Shown: positions 22,433 through 32,053, counted from the first letter of the stretch. The stretch is 35,261 bases of DNA from an uncultured SAR116 cluster alpha proteobacterium (GCA_902518965.1 CABYIQ010000004.1:1-35261); one strand, 5' to 3'. Notes: a model not told the origin generated them from the letters alone. Numbers and translations: made by a program.

Positions 22433-23668
22433 TTAGCCTAAATTATTAAAGGCGTGTGTTGGCGCATGAGCGATCCAACCTCCCCCAAGTACAAGCTTGT
22501 CATTTTCACCACTGTAAATCACACCAGCTTGACCTGGGGCGATACCAAATTCAGCAGCCTCAAGAGCTATGCGTAAAGTGGCCTTGCCATAACTATTTTG
22601 GCTCTGATCTGGCTTAATGAGAAGGCGTGCTGGTGCTGCCGGAGCTGTATTTCGCAGCTTAACCTTCACCGGAAGCCCATCTTTTGTATGCGCCGTCGCC
22701 ATGTCTACCAGTTCAGGTGAAATCCAATTGACCTCCGTTAAATAAACATCAGAACAGGCAAGTGCGGATTGGGGGCCAACGATCACCTCGTGCTTATCAG
22801 CATTAATACCAACAACATAAAGTGGCGAATTATCCTTACTATCTGTCTTACGCCCGCCGATGCCAAGACCGCGACGCTGCCCGATTGTATAATCAATTAC
22901 ACCCTTATGTTGACCAAGAACAGTGCCATCAAGATGACGAATAATACCGGGTTCTATCGCCCCCGGACGCAGTTTCCGGACCACATCCGCATATCGACCA
23001 TTTGGCACAAAACAAATATCCTGACTATCCGGCTTGTCACTAACAGGCAGATTAAATTTTTCAGCCAGCCGACGGGTTTCCGCCTTCGTCATGCCGCCAA
23101 GAGGAAATCGCAGATAGTCAAGCTGTTCAGGCGTTGTTGCGAATAAGAAATAGGACTGGTCTTTGCTATCATCAAGCGCACGTTGAAGGCTGAGTGTTGA
23201 GTCTATCATCTCGCGGCGAACATAATGTCCTGTTGCTAGACAATCTGCATCCAACTCACGGGCTGTTGCCAGAAGGTCCCTAAATTTCACTGTTTGGTTG
23301 CATCGCACGCAGGGAATCGGTGTGTGACCTGCCAAATAACTGTCAACAAAATCATCAACTACTCGTTCACGAAATAGGCTTTCATAATCCAATACGTAGT
23401 GAGGTATACCTAAACCGCCAGCAACCAATCTTGCATCATGAATATCCGCGCCCGCACAGCACGCACCCTTTGCTTGAACCGCAACACCATGATCATAAAG
23501 TTGTAAGGTTATACCAATCACCTCAAAACCCTGCTCAACCAGCATTGCTGCAGTTACGGAACTGTCCACTCCGCCAGACATGGCAACTACAACACGGGTT
23601 TTTGCTGGTGCTTTTGCAAATCCCAGCGAATTTAGCTCTTCTTTGACAATATGAATGGGGCCTGACAT
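22433..23668 (-). CDS. mnmA: tRNA-specific 2-thiouridylase MnmA
   Basis: 411 residues. The PP-loop motif S-G-G-V-D-S-S activates U34 with ATP. C-V-R-C-N in [11 protein letters not shown] carries the catalytic Cys, and the second Cys lies in S-Q-D-I-C-F. G-H-Y and the C-terminal beta domain complete the MnmA layout. It thiolates the wobble U34 of tRNA-Lys, tRNA-Glu and tRNA-Gln using persulfide sulfur. The ATG has AAGG six bases upstream. It is the last protein gene of a cysE-desulfurase-ferredoxin-mnmA series, which places its sulfur donor immediately upstream; intergenic gaps are short (43 bases from the ferredoxin). Length and motifs are normal. Confidence 0.97.
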   Translation of the reverse strand: MSGPIHIVKEELNSLGFAKAPAKTRVVVAMSGGVDSSVTAAMLVEQGFEVIGITLQLYDHGVAVQAKGACCAGADIHDARLVAGGLGIPHYVLDYESLFRERVVDDFVDSYLAGHTPIPCVRCNQTVKFRDLLATARELDADCLATGHYVRREMIDSTLSLQRALDDSKDQSYFLFATTPEQLDYLRFPLGGMTKAETRRLAEKFNLPVSDKPDSQDICFVPNGRYADVVRKLRPGAIEPGIIRHLDGTVLGQHKGVIDYTIGQRRGLGIGGRKTDSKDNSPLYVVGINADKHEVIVGPQSALACSDVYLTEVNWISPELVDMATAHTKDGLPVKVKLRNTAPAAPARLLIKPDQSQNSYGKATLRIALEAAEFGIAPGQAGVIYSGENDKLVLGGGWIAHAPTHAFNNLG

Positions 23669-23711
23669 ATCAGCCTTCTCTTTTACTTGAAAGCCTAAAA
23701 TGGTTCTATGT

Positions 23712-24026
23712 TTAATAATCTTCAGGAACTTCTACTGTCAGACCGTCCAAATTATCATCAATCGTGATCTGACACCCCAGACGCGATGTTGGAGTCAGTC
23801 CAAACGCTAATTCAAGCATATCCATTTCATCATCAGACGGCGGCCCAACACGGGCAAAATCCGCATCTGAAAAATAAACATGACATGTTGCACAGGATAA
23901 ACTGCCCCCACATGTCCCTTCAAGTCCCATATTGTTGTCACGACCAATTTCCATGAGAGTCGATCCCTTATCGACATTCAGCTCATGTTCGCTTCCATCA
24001 GTTTTGATGAATTTCACTGTCGGCAT
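23712..24026 (-). CDS. Adrenodoxin-type [2Fe-2S] ferredoxin
   Basis: 104 residues from the internal ATG. Cluster ligands are C39, C45, C48 and C85 in the vertebrate-type C-x5-C-x2-C-xn-C pattern ([12 protein letters not shown]). The acidic helix D-D-E-M-D-M-L-E typical of adrenodoxin-like partner binding is present. It transfers single electrons in the cytosol; beside a cysteine desulfurase it probably serves iron-sulfur assembly. The frame extends upstream to an ATG at 24119, but the extra 31 residues are not ferredoxin-like, overlap the desulfurase gene and contain a tandem repeat, so the start at 24026 (MPTVKF) is preferred. Confidence 0.93.
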   Translation of the reverse strand: MPTVKFIKTDGSEHELNVDKGSTLMEIGRDNNMGLEGTCGGSLSCATCHVYFSDADFARVGPPSDDEMDMLELAFGLTPTSRLGCQITIDDNLDGLTVEVPEDY

Positions 24027-24052
24027 AATCAATTGCTCTCTGTAAGGACTAT

Positions 24053-24082
24053 TAATGGTGTCAATTCTAATGGTGTCAATTC
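24053..24082. repeat. 15-base perfect tandem duplication over the desulfurase stop
   Basis: TAATGGTGTCAATTC occurs twice without spacer (24053-24067 and 24068-24082). The right copy contains the TGA stop of the cysteine desulfurase (24076-24078) and its last codons; the left copy repeats them beyond the stop. It looks like a recent slippage duplication that lengthened the gap to the ferredoxin. Confidence 0.9.
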
Positions 24083-25182
24083 GCTTTGCGCTTATAAAGA
24101 TCAATGACGGCCTGTGCAAGTCCGTAAAAATCCTGTCTAGTTGTTTTCCAGCCTCCAGAAATACGGATTACTTGTCCAGCTGCATCATCTCGGCCCATAG
24201 CTTTTAACACATGGCTGGGGTTCACTTTCCCCGACGAACATGCAGAACCAGAACTGACAGCGAACCCCGCTAAATCCAGAGCCATTATAGCTGTCTGCGC
24301 AGCAAGACCAGGCAAAAATAAGCATGTGGTATTCACCAGACGTGCCGCAGTAACACCCATAATTTCAACCTTTGGGCAATGCTGTATAATCAGCTGCTCT
24401 GCCTCATCACGCCACAAGCGCATCTGTTCAAATGTAGAAGGTTGTGCAACCCGCGCCGCAGCGGCAAAACCACAAATCCCGGAAAGATTTTCTGTACCTG
24501 AACGCCTGCCCTGCTCCTGCCCGCCGCCAGCCAAAAGGGAACTTAAGGGTCTGCCTTCACGACACCATACAGCCCCTGTTCCTGTTGGTGCACCAATTTT
24601 ATGACCAGAAACAGTCAGATAATCGATTGAGCTTTCTTCTGGAGTGATCTCCAATTTTCCAAAGGCCTGAACCATGTCCGTATGAAAAGCTACCTTATGC
24701 TGCCGACATACGAAGCCGATATCCTCTAGAGGCTGAATAACCCCTGTTTCATTATTCGCAGCCATGACAGAGACTAAAACGCCAGCCTTATCTTGATCTG
24801 ACAAAGCTGACAAGAGGGTTTCAAGATGGTGAAGGCTGACAACACCATTTTTATCCACATTAATCAGATTTGCCTCCGGACGGGCAGCCAAAACTGCCTC
24901 ATGTTCAACCGAAGAGGCAAGAACAGTCTGAAATCCCGCCAAAACCATATTATTGGATTCTGTGCCACCGCTTGTGAAAGTAAGTGCTGAAGGTTGAACA
25001 TTCAATGAATCCGCTATGGTCTTCCGTGCAGCTTCCATATGGGACCGAGCAGCACGGCCAAATTGATGTATGGAGGAAGGATTTGCGGGTTGGCGTGAAA
25101 CTTCCATCATCGCCTCCGCAGCTTCAGGACGAAGGGGTGCGGTCGCATTATAGTCCAAATATACAGGTCCAGCGGTTGACAT
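24076..25182 (-). CDS. Cysteine desulfurase (IscS/NifS family)
   Basis: 368 residues, class V aminotransferase fold. V-Y-L-D-Y-N-A-T-A-P is the N terminus, S-G-G-T-E-S-N-N a phosphate-binding loop, H-T-D-M-V-Q-A-F-G-K the cofactor-binding Asp/Gln, and S-G-H-K-I-G-A-P-T-G the PLP Lys. S-S-G-S-A-C-S-S-G-K holds the persulfide Cys. It converts cysteine to alanine and enzyme-bound persulfide. It lies between serine acetyltransferase and ferredoxin/mnmA, so its sulfur probably feeds both cluster assembly and tRNA thiolation. Two adjacent starts exist (GTG at 25185, ATG at 25182); ATG is used. It starts 14 bases after cysE, with GGGA upstream. Confidence 0.93.
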   Translation of the reverse strand: MSTAGPVYLDYNATAPLRPEAAEAMMEVSRQPANPSSIHQFGRAARSHMEAARKTIADSLNVQPSALTFTSGGTESNNMVLAGFQTVLASSVEHEAVLAARPEANLINVDKNGVVSLHHLETLLSALSDQDKAGVLVSVMAANNETGVIQPLEDIGFVCRQHKVAFHTDMVQAFGKLEITPEESSIDYLTVSGHKIGAPTGTGAVWCREGRPLSSLLAGGGQEQGRRSGTENLSGICGFAAAARVAQPSTFEQMRLWRDEAEQLIIQHCPKVEIMGVTAARLVNTTCLFLPGLAAQTAIMALDLAGFAVSSGSACSSGKVNPSHVLKAMGRDDAAGQVIRISGGWKTTRQDFYGLAQAVIDLYKRKAN

Positions 25183-25196
25183 CACCTGAATTTCCC

Positions 25197-25934
25197 TTAA
25201 TCAGATGAAGAGGCTGGCTTGTCGGTCTTTTTATCAGACGACGAAATAGGCGAAAGCGAAGCAGGCCTACCATCTTTTAGCAATTCAATTTGTGTTCTTA
25301 AAGATTCTAGCTCTGCAAACAAAATTGACAACGTTCTTTCTTGACTATCCTCTGATGGCATATGGCTAACAGCGTAAGGCTCAAACTGACCATCTGCTGA
25401 CCGCTTATGAATTGGCTTTGCGGGAATACCAACGACTGTCTGCCCATCGCCTACATCTTTGGTCACAACAGAATTTCCGCCGACCCGCGCACGAGCACCA
25501 ACCGTAACAGGTCCTAGGATCTGTGCGCCCGCACCAATGATTACCTCATCTCGCAATGTGGGATGACGTTTGATTGACCGTTGCGCCTTTGCATCAACAG
25601 CAGGCATCACGCCACCAAGCGTGACACCGTGATAAAGTGTGACGTTTTTGCCTAAGATTGCTGTCTGTCCGATTACAATTCCCATTCCATGATCTGCAAA
25701 AAACCCCTCACCAATTTCGGCTGCAGGATGGATTTCAATGCCAGTTAACCAACGTGCTGTCTGCATGATAAACCGTGACAGTGTATGCAGGCCTACCCGC
25801 CATAGCGGATGGGCAAGGCGATGCGCCAGCATGACGTGAAAGCTAGGATACAGAAGAATCGCGCTGAGCCATCCACCAGCAGCTGGATCGCGCTCAAGGA
25901 TAGCAGACAAATCGGCTTTTAATTTTAACAACAT
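25197..25934 (-). CDS. cysE: Serine O-acetyltransferase (short EpsC type)
   Basis: 245 residues. A short N-terminal helical region (D-P-A-A...P-S-F-H-V-M-L-A-H-R) is followed by hexapeptide-repeat left-handed beta helix: I-H-P-A-A-E-I-G, D-H-G-M-G-I-V-I-G with the catalytic Asp-His, H-G-V-T-L-G-G and G-I-P-A-K-P. It lacks the long N-terminal domain of enteric CysE. It makes O-acetylserine from serine and acetyl-CoA, the first step to cysteine. The C-terminal 60 residues are extra, Ser- and Asp-rich, probably disordered. AGGA lies seven bases before the ATG. It heads the sulfur-relay operon and is divergent from the COG2945 hydrolase-fold gene. Confidence 0.95.
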   Translation of the reverse strand: MLLKLKADLSAILERDPAAGGWLSAILLYPSFHVMLAHRLAHPLWRVGLHTLSRFIMQTARWLTGIEIHPAAEIGEGFFADHGMGIVIGQTAILGKNVTLYHGVTLGGVMPAVDAKAQRSIKRHPTLRDEVIIGAGAQILGPVTVGARARVGGNSVVTKDVGDGQTVVGIPAKPIHKRSADGQFEPYAVSHMPSEDSQERTLSILFAELESLRTQIELLKDGRPASLSPISSSDKKTDKPASSSD

Positions 25935-26052
25935 CTGTTAATCCTGTTCGTTGTTATCAGCATCCTAGGGCTCTCATTGCCACGACAGTTTAACTGCAAA
26001 AACTAATCAATTATAGGAACAAACAGCTAGTCTTTAGTATTGCAGCCTCTCA

Positions 26053-26076
26053 AAACAGGCTTGGAATAGCCTGTTT
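26053..26076. promoter_or_regulatory. Hairpin in the leader of the hydrolase-tyrS unit
   Basis: Perfect 9-base stem AAACAGGCT (26053-26061) and AGCCTGTTT (26068-26076) with a 6-base loop, 49 bases before the hydrolase ATG, in the divergent space between cysE and the hydrolase gene. No T-run follows the stem on the + strand. It could be an operator or an RNA element. It does not resemble a T-box, which in any case is rare in Alphaproteobacteria. Confidence 0.35.
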
Positions 26077-26124
26077 ATTGAGATATAAGCCGTAATGCAG
26101 AATTCGCAAGGGAGTGAAAGCTGA

Positions 26125-26796
26125 ATGCCTGAAGTCATCATAAATGGTCCAGCTGGCCGGCTGGAATGTCGCTACATGCCTGGGGCCACACCTGATTCAC
26201 CAACAGCTCTTGTGCTCCACCCAGAGCCTGACAAAGGTGGAACCATGAATAACCGCGTCACATTTGCGACGTATAAGTTATTTCAAGCTCGTGGCTTCGC
26301 TGTTATGCGATTCAATTTCCGCGGCGTAGGCAAATCACAAGGCAGCTATGAACAAGGTGAAGGTGAATTATCAGATGCCGCGACTGCAATTGACTGGCTG
26401 CAGGCCCAATTCCCTTCATCAAATGTGTGCTGGATTTCAGGATTCTCTTTTGGTTCTTGGATTGCTATGCAGCTGATGATGCGCCGCCCTGAAATTACAG
26501 GCTTTATCTCTTTGTCACCACCAGCAGCAACACATGATTTTACCTTTCTTGCTCCCTGCCCTGCAAGCGGCTTGATTATTCAAGGAGCAGAAAATGAAAC
26601 TGTGCCCCCAAGCCGGGTACGGGCACTGGTTGATAAGATTTCAAAGCAAAAAGGTGTTACGATTGATATTGACACAATTAAGGGTGCGAATAATTTCTTC
26701 AGCACACATCTTGATGAGGCTATGCTGTGTGTTGCTAACTACCTGGATAGAACTGACAATGGACAGAATATGCCTAACTCCATCGCTGATGGATAA
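26125..26796 (+). CDS. Alpha/beta hydrolase-fold protein of COG2945 type, catalytic His replaced
   Basis: 223 residues, resembling the alphaproteobacterial COG2945 proteins often found near iron-sulfur assembly genes: M-P-E-V-I-I-N-G-P-A-G-R-L-E, L-H-P-E-P...G-G-T-M-N-N, F-N-F-R-G-V-G-K-S-Q-G, then the elbow G-F-S-F-G-S-W with Ser108. The motif usually reading G-A-N-H-F-F or G-A-D-H-F-F is G-A-N189-N190-F-F here, so the catalytic His is Asn. The usual acid motif (G-D-A-D or similar) reads G-A-E-N-E. The protein may be catalytically dead or use other residues. GGGAG precedes the ATG. It ends 15 bases before tyrS, so the two are probably co-transcribed. Confidence 0.85.
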   Translation: MPEVIINGPAGRLECRYMPGATPDSPTALVLHPEPDKGGTMNNRVTFATYKLFQARGFAVMRFNFRGVGKSQGSYEQGEGELSDAATAIDWLQAQFPSSNVCWISGFSFGSWIAMQLMMRRPEITGFISLSPPAATHDFTFLAPCPASGLIIQGAENETVPPSRVRALVDKISKQKGVTIDIDTIKGANNFFSTHLDEAMLCVANYLDRTDNGQNMPNSIADG

Positions 26797-26811
26797 ATAA
26801 AAGTCAAAAAT

Positions 26812-28062
26812 ATGAATACTTCCTCTGCTTTTCTGACTGAACTGATTGGTCGCGGATATATGCATCAGGCCACAAATCTGGATGGTCTTGATAAACTGTT
26901 AAGCCAGCAACCAATCTCAGCCTACATTGGCTTTGACTGCACAGCCGAGAGTCTGCATGTTGGTTCTCTTATTCAGATAATGATGTTACGTCTGCTGCAA
27001 AAGCACGGACACAAGCCGATTGTCTTGATGGGGGGAGGGACGACTAAAGTTGGCGATCCATCTGGCAAAGATGAAGCACGCCCTTTGCTATCTGATCAGG
27101 ACATTGAAATAAACAAGGCGGGCATCCGAAAAATCTTCGAAAAATATCTAACTTTTGGGGATGGGCCCTCTGACGCAGTGATGGTCGATAATGCTGATTG
27201 GCTTGATGGCCTAGCATATATTAAATTCTTGCGAGACTTCGGCAGCCATTTTTCGATTAACCGGATGATGGGAATGGAATCTGTTAAAATCCGGCTTGAA
27301 CGTGAACAAAATCTCTCATTTATTGAATTTAACTATGCTATTCTTCAAGCCTATGATTTTTGTGAATTACGACGTCGCTATGGTTGTGCTCTGCAGATGG
27401 GGGGCTCAGACCAATGGGGAAATATTGTCACAGGCATTGATCTGACTCGTCGTGTTGACGGGCAGGAAGTGTTTGGACTGACATCTCCACTGATTACGAC
27501 GGCTTCAGGGGCAAAAATGGGCAAATCCGCAGCAGGGGCTGTCTGGTTAAATGAAGATAAACTTTCAACCTTTGATTTCTGGCAGTTCTGGCGCAATTCA
27601 GAAGATACTGACGTTGGCCGGTTCCTGAGACTATTCACAGAATTGCCTGAAACTGACATTCAGCAGCTTGAAACTTTGGAAGGTGCAGACATCAACACTG
27701 CAAAAATTGCTCTTGCAAACGCGGTAACAACCTTATGCCATGGCAGAGGAGCTGCAGACTCTGCTGCTCAAACTGCTCGACAGAGCTTTTCTGAGGGCGG
27801 CATCGCTGACGGACTGCCTACGCTGACCATAGCCGCGAGCGAGCTTGAACAGCTCAGTCTCATCGATGCCTTTATTCAGATTGGCCTTGCCAGTTCAAAA
27901 GGGGAAGTGCGCCGCCTCATTAGAGGCGGTGGGGCAAGGCTTAACAACCAACCTACGAAAGAAGAAGATTACATGCTTCAGACCACTGACTTTGATAAGG
28001 ACGGCAAAGCACAGATCGCAGCAGGCAAAAAACGCCGCGCAGTCATCCAGTTGTCCAGCTAA
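26812..28062 (+). CDS. tyrS: Tyrosyl-tRNA synthetase
   Basis: 416 residues, bacterial TyrRS. The class I signature is H49-V-G-S52 (HIGH) and the second signature is K235-M-G-K-S239 (KMSKS). The tyrosine pocket is visible in Y-I-G-F-D-C-T, in Q-A-Y-D-F and in G-G-S-D-Q-W-G-N-I. The C-terminal S4-like RNA-binding domain (about 350-416) has [15 protein letters not shown]. It charges tRNA-Tyr. The ATG has no strong ribosome binding site and lies 15 bases after the hydrolase stop, consistent with coupled translation. It is convergent with the AsmA-like gene, 48 bases apart. Confidence 0.98.
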   Translation: MNTSSAFLTELIGRGYMHQATNLDGLDKLLSQQPISAYIGFDCTAESLHVGSLIQIMMLRLLQKHGHKPIVLMGGGTTKVGDPSGKDEARPLLSDQDIEINKAGIRKIFEKYLTFGDGPSDAVMVDNADWLDGLAYIKFLRDFGSHFSINRMMGMESVKIRLEREQNLSFIEFNYAILQAYDFCELRRRYGCALQMGGSDQWGNIVTGIDLTRRVDGQEVFGLTSPLITTASGAKMGKSAAGAVWLNEDKLSTFDFWQFWRNSEDTDVGRFLRLFTELPETDIQQLETLEGADINTAKIALANAVTTLCHGRGAADSAAQTARQSFSEGGIADGLPTLTIAASELEQLSLIDAFIQIGLASSKGEVRRLIRGGGARLNNQPTKEEDYMLQTTDFDKDGKAQIAAGKKRRAVIQLSS

Positions 28063-28110
28063 AGCCAAAAACGCTTAGTTTCAGCCATAGCGACCAGCAC
28101 AGCTGAACGT

Positions 28111-31100
28111 TTATTGCGCAGAGGGGGCTGGCTCATCAACACCGAGAATACGGCGGCGTTCATTACCCAGCCAATCTGGACTCAGAATATCTCTAAGCAG
28201 GCCTGGGGCTAACGCAAATAAATTGATGCCTACATCAGCATCATCAACATCTCCCGTCATCTTAAATTGGGTAGAAAATATTCCTGATTTATCGAGTCCT
28301 GTTAGCAATTCTCCAACAAATGGCACGTACCCAATTAATTTGCTCAGCTGTTTAAGAGGAACCAGATCACCACTTATATCAACTTCTCTATTCTCTTTGT
28401 CATAACTGCCAAAAAAATGAACGCCAACAGCCTCGCCAACAGCCCTGATTTTTTCCAGCCTAAAAAGATCACCATCAGCACCAATGATTGCCTGCCCCTT
28501 CGAAAAATGGGTGCCCTCACCTTCAACCAGTGAAGATAGACCAGCAACTGAAAGAACAGAAAAAGCACGAATAGCCTTTGGAGCCTCAACAACATGAAAG
28601 TCAGTAAGTTCTATTTCCGTACGGTATTTTGAAAAACTATCGCCACTAAATGTTGTTGCCATCCACAAGTTTCCACCTCTGATTGTATCAGTTATCTGCA
28701 ACCCATCCAGAACACGCCCACCATTTTTAGATGTAATCAGCAAAATATTTTCACCTGTATCTGAGGGGCTGTAAGTTAGCTCAGCTTCGGCACCACCAAT
28801 AACGCCAGCAGCTGTTAAAAATTCACCTTGTTCCCCAAATAAAGCACCCAAGGTACCTTCATTTAGCAACGGAAGCCCCTTTACAATTAGGCTGCCCCGC
28901 AGCCGTGCCTCTCCATCGCCCATTTTTGTGGTCTGTCCCTCCAAATGACCGCTGAAGCTGATCTCTGGACCAAGAACGATCGCCTCAGATGTAATGTCAA
29001 AAATAATATCCCGTCCTTTTGCTAGACCTTCATGCCGGCGCAGTGGAATTAAATTAATCTGTTCGCCCTCTGCTGTAACTTTCATAACTCCATCCTTATT
29101 CCGCTCAAGCAGCAATGTATCAATGCGGTGACCAGGCAGAATTATCTCCTCCAAATATCCGTGATTGATTGACATGTCAGCATCAAAAGCAAGGCGACCC
29201 TTTGCCTTCAGGCTGGATGCATTGATATCTATCGCTTCTATCTGCTGAAGCTTGTTATCTTCAATAATCATCTGCATGTTTGCAGTTGCCACTTCGCCGG
29301 GCAGCTTTGCCCAGTCGAGTAAAGGAAGCGATACAGATGTATCCGTTGCGTCTGCAGTAATGCCTACTTTAAACAAACGTTCTCGTAGCTGACCGGTCAC
29401 AGAAACTTTTAACTTCATCGCCTGCTCGACAGGCAAATTATAACGATCTTTAACATAGGCTGTTACAGTGGCATCGTTATTTGTCTTTATGGTCAAATTC
29501 ATATCATCAGCTGATGTCTGATAAGCAAAATCAGTTTTCAGACCAGACAGAATTCCAGACCCTGAAACCTGCGCGCTGCCCTCCTGAAACGTCAACACCA
29601 TATCAGCCTGTTCAAGTTTATGCTGAAGAGGTAAATTCTGTATGCTTGCATTTGCCATACTGCCATTAACAGCCACATCAGTAACTTTCAGTCGTTTGCC
29701 GGGGAAGGCAAGCGCAGCTAATTCCATTGTGAATTCTGTCTCACCAGTAACCGGCTTACCCTCAAGCTTTAGCTTTTTCAGCTGGTTTATTCTCGAATGA
29801 CCAAGAACAGACATGACTGTGCTGACATCACCTTTTGCGATTAATCTGACATTGAGGTCCCGCTGGCGACTAACGGGGAAGAGTGGGCCAAAACCTATTT
29901 TGGCCTGGTGAACAGATAAATGCTCAATTTCACCCTTTTCTATATTCAGCGTCAGATGATTATCTTCAAATTTCAACAGCCCTGACAGTCTTGTTGCTGG
30001 TATTAAATTCTGATAGAGGCGAAATTGCGCATCATTAAACAAAACATCACCTGTCACAGAGACCAGCTTAGGCTGCTCTTCCTGCTCAGATATCAACAAA
30101 TTAAGCTGACCTTTGCCAAAACTGCCTGATGAAATATGACGATTCATCCATAAAGAGGTTTTTGAAGCCAACTGTTTTGGCCAGAGATGTTTAAACAATT
30201 CAATATCAAGAAATTGAGATGTCAATGTTAGGTCTGTGACAAAAACATCGTCTATTTTTTTTCTTGCACCACTTAAACTTAACTGACCAGACTGTTTTAG
30301 ATCGATAAACAGATTTTGAAGAATGGTGTCACTTCCCTGCTGGCGCAGGATTAGATTTACTGACGGCACCCTGACGGTTGGCCCATAGCCGGCCACACGC
30401 ATGAACCCATTATGAACAGACAAGGCAGTAGCAACAGTTTCAACTTTTCCATCTGCCCCAACCTTTACATCAATAGAACCTTTCAGGGTGCCAACTACCG
30501 TCTGATACTGATCATCAGAATAAGACAGCCTGATATTTGCATATTCACCTGAAAGATTCAGTTGAGAGAAAGTTAAAAGACCTTGTTTGGGCCTTAAATC
30601 ACCCTCAAATTCAGCAGCCAAAGTTTTAAAACGTCCGCCCTCAATATGGCGTGAAATCCAACTGCGTATATCAACCAACTGATCCTTTGGCCACACGGTC
30701 TGCAGCGCGGGAATAGATATATCCTCACCTAATATTGTGCCTGTAAATTTCATTTCATCGGCATTAACAGAGAATATTTTTCCTGCCACCCTGACAGTCT
30801 GCTGGTCGGCCAGATTTGCTGATAAATTGTGAATAACTAGAATATCTTCAGCTGCACTGTAATCCAACTTTGCCTGCAAATTTGAATAAACTGAAGTCAG
30901 TGGCTTGTCGTCTTTCCGAAGAGAAAGAAAACCATGTGATGATGACATTTCACCGCTAAGCCATGACAGGGATTGCCCCTCAAATGCGCCAGTCAAGTCC
31001 ATATCAACATTGCTGAATCTATGCTGTTCAAACCTATCTGCATGACCCATCAATTTCAGTAGTTTGGTCACATCAACATGCTTAGTTTTCAGCTCAAACA

Positions 31101-31875
31101 AACTAAGTGAAGACAGAAAATTGACGTTCAATGAAAACTTGATTTGGGGTATAATCTGACCTGTTTCAACGGGTTGAGACAGGCGCAGCGACAGATTGAT
31201 CTCATCTGACATGGTCCGTTTATCGGCTGGCCAGAATGACAAGGCCAAGTCCGAAAATTGTTCACTGGCTGACTGGCCATCAACTGAAGATGAAATTGCA
31301 AATTCATCTGCACTCAAGGTTAAGCGCTGCAAGCCTGATGGCCACAAGTCCCTGTTGCTTCTGGAGGCCTGCCCTGCAGTCTGCAGGCTACCTGGCAGAG
31401 GAAAGACAACCAGGTGATTGAGCCAACTGAATTCATTCAAAAATTTTACAGCCTGTTTCTGACGCTCTACTTTCAAAGTCTTTGCTCGCAAAGCAATTTC
31501 AATTGGCAAGGCGGTGCGCAAAGACCCAACGCCAAAGACCAGCTGAACAGTTTCAAAATTCAAATACTGTTCCTGATAGATAAGGCTGGCATCTTCTAAC
31601 TGTGCTGAAAGCTGAAAATGATTCAAATCAAAGCTGAACGACACATCAGAAATATGTGTTTTGGCCCCTGGCAATGCATCTGAAACCCTGGCGCTAATAA
31701 AGGCAGCAGGGCCACCCTTTTTCTCAATTACATAAACAGCCGCACCAGTAGAAAGCAGCACTAGAACCGTTAATGTCAGCAAGCTGTAAACAAACCACTT
31801 GAGCCATCCATACAAGCTGGCAGGCTGTTTTCTTGCTGTTCCCGGCTTGCCAATATTAGGAGCTTTTTCACTCAC
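28111..31875 (-). CDS. Large AsmA/YhdP-like (DUF3971-type) membrane-anchored protein
   Basis: 1254 residues. A cytoplasmic basic N terminus is followed by one membrane helix (about 27-50) and a very long periplasmic region of repeated beta strands, ending in an AsmA-like C-terminal domain (G-Q-A-I-I-G-A-D-G-D-L-F-R-L, G-D-L-V-P-L-K-Q-L...I-G-Y-V-P-F-V-G). This is the layout of YhdP/AsmA-type bridge proteins, which carry phospholipids between the two membranes in Gram-negative bacteria. Start is GTG at 31875; its ribosome binding site is weak. It is convergent with tyrS and divergent from the peroxiredoxin gene. The family call is confident; lipid transport is inferred from relatives. Confidence 0.88.
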   Translation of the reverse strand: MSEKAPNIGKPGTARKQPASLYGWLKWFVYSLLTLTVLVLLSTGAAVYVIEKKGGPAAFISARVSDALPGAKTHISDVSFSFDLNHFQLSAQLEDASLIYQEQYLNFETVQLVFGVGSLRTALPIEIALRAKTLKVERQKQAVKFLNEFSWLNHLVVFPLPGSLQTAGQASRSNRDLWPSGLQRLTLSADEFAISSSVDGQSASEQFSDLALSFWPADKRTMSDEINLSLRLSQPVETGQIIPQIKFSLNVNFLSSLSLFELKTKHVDVTKLLKLMGHADRFEQHRFSNVDMDLTGAFEGQSLSWLSGEMSSSHGFLSLRKDDKPLTSVYSNLQAKLDYSAAEDILVIHNLSANLADQQTVRVAGKIFSVNADEMKFTGTILGEDISIPALQTVWPKDQLVDIRSWISRHIEGGRFKTLAAEFEGDLRPKQGLLTFSQLNLSGEYANIRLSYSDDQYQTVVGTLKGSIDVKVGADGKVETVATALSVHNGFMRVAGYGPTVRVPSVNLILRQQGSDTILQNLFIDLKQSGQLSLSGARKKIDDVFVTDLTLTSQFLDIELFKHLWPKQLASKTSLWMNRHISSGSFGKGQLNLLISEQEEQPKLVSVTGDVLFNDAQFRLYQNLIPATRLSGLLKFEDNHLTLNIEKGEIEHLSVHQAKIGFGPLFPVSRQRDLNVRLIAKGDVSTVMSVLGHSRINQLKKLKLEGKPVTGETEFTMELAALAFPGKRLKVTDVAVNGSMANASIQNLPLQHKLEQADMVLTFQEGSAQVSGSGILSGLKTDFAYQTSADDMNLTIKTNNDATVTAYVKDRYNLPVEQAMKLKVSVTGQLRERLFKVGITADATDTSVSLPLLDWAKLPGEVATANMQMIIEDNKLQQIEAIDINASSLKAKGRLAFDADMSINHGYLEEIILPGHRIDTLLLERNKDGVMKVTAEGEQINLIPLRRHEGLAKGRDIIFDITSEAIVLGPEISFSGHLEGQTTKMGDGEARLRGSLIVKGLPLLNEGTLGALFGEQGEFLTAAGVIGGAEAELTYSPSDTGENILLITSKNGGRVLDGLQITDTIRGGNLWMATTFSGDSFSKYRTEIELTDFHVVEAPKAIRAFSVLSVAGLSSLVEGEGTHFSKGQAIIGADGDLFRLEKIRAVGEAVGVHFFGSYDKENREVDISGDLVPLKQLSKLIGYVPFVGELLTGLDKSGIFSTQFKMTGDVDDADVGINLFALAPGLLRDILSPDWLGNERRRILGVDEPAPSAQ

Positions 31876-31933
31876 TGAATTTTGCCCGGCTTATTTAATT
31901 GTGCGCTATACACTTTCGCCCCCGATTGACGTC

Positions 31934-31991
31934 GTCATATATAAAACTCCAGATTACCAACCTTTACTTGCAGTTTTATATGACTTTTTTT
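31934..31991 (+). promoter_or_regulatory. AT-rich inverted repeat with T-run in the bcp leader
   Basis: GTCATATATAAAACT (31934-31948) faces AGTTTTATATGAC (31972-31984), matching except for a 2-base insertion, with a 23-base loop. TTTTTTT follows directly (31985-31991). On the + strand it has the form of an intrinsic terminator, but it lies 62 bases before the bcp start and 58 bases outside the divergent AsmA-like gene. Possible roles: attenuator, operator for a redox regulator, or relic. Confidence 0.4.
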
Positions 31992-32053
31992 GTTATCATT
32001 CTATATGAATCCAAAAAGATAATTTTTGCGCTGACGGAAATGGAGACAAAAGC

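Noticed and set aside
23712-24119. Long form of the ferredoxin with 31 extra N-terminal residues
   Set aside because: The extension is not ferredoxin-like, overlaps the desulfurase end and is partly created by the 15-base duplication.
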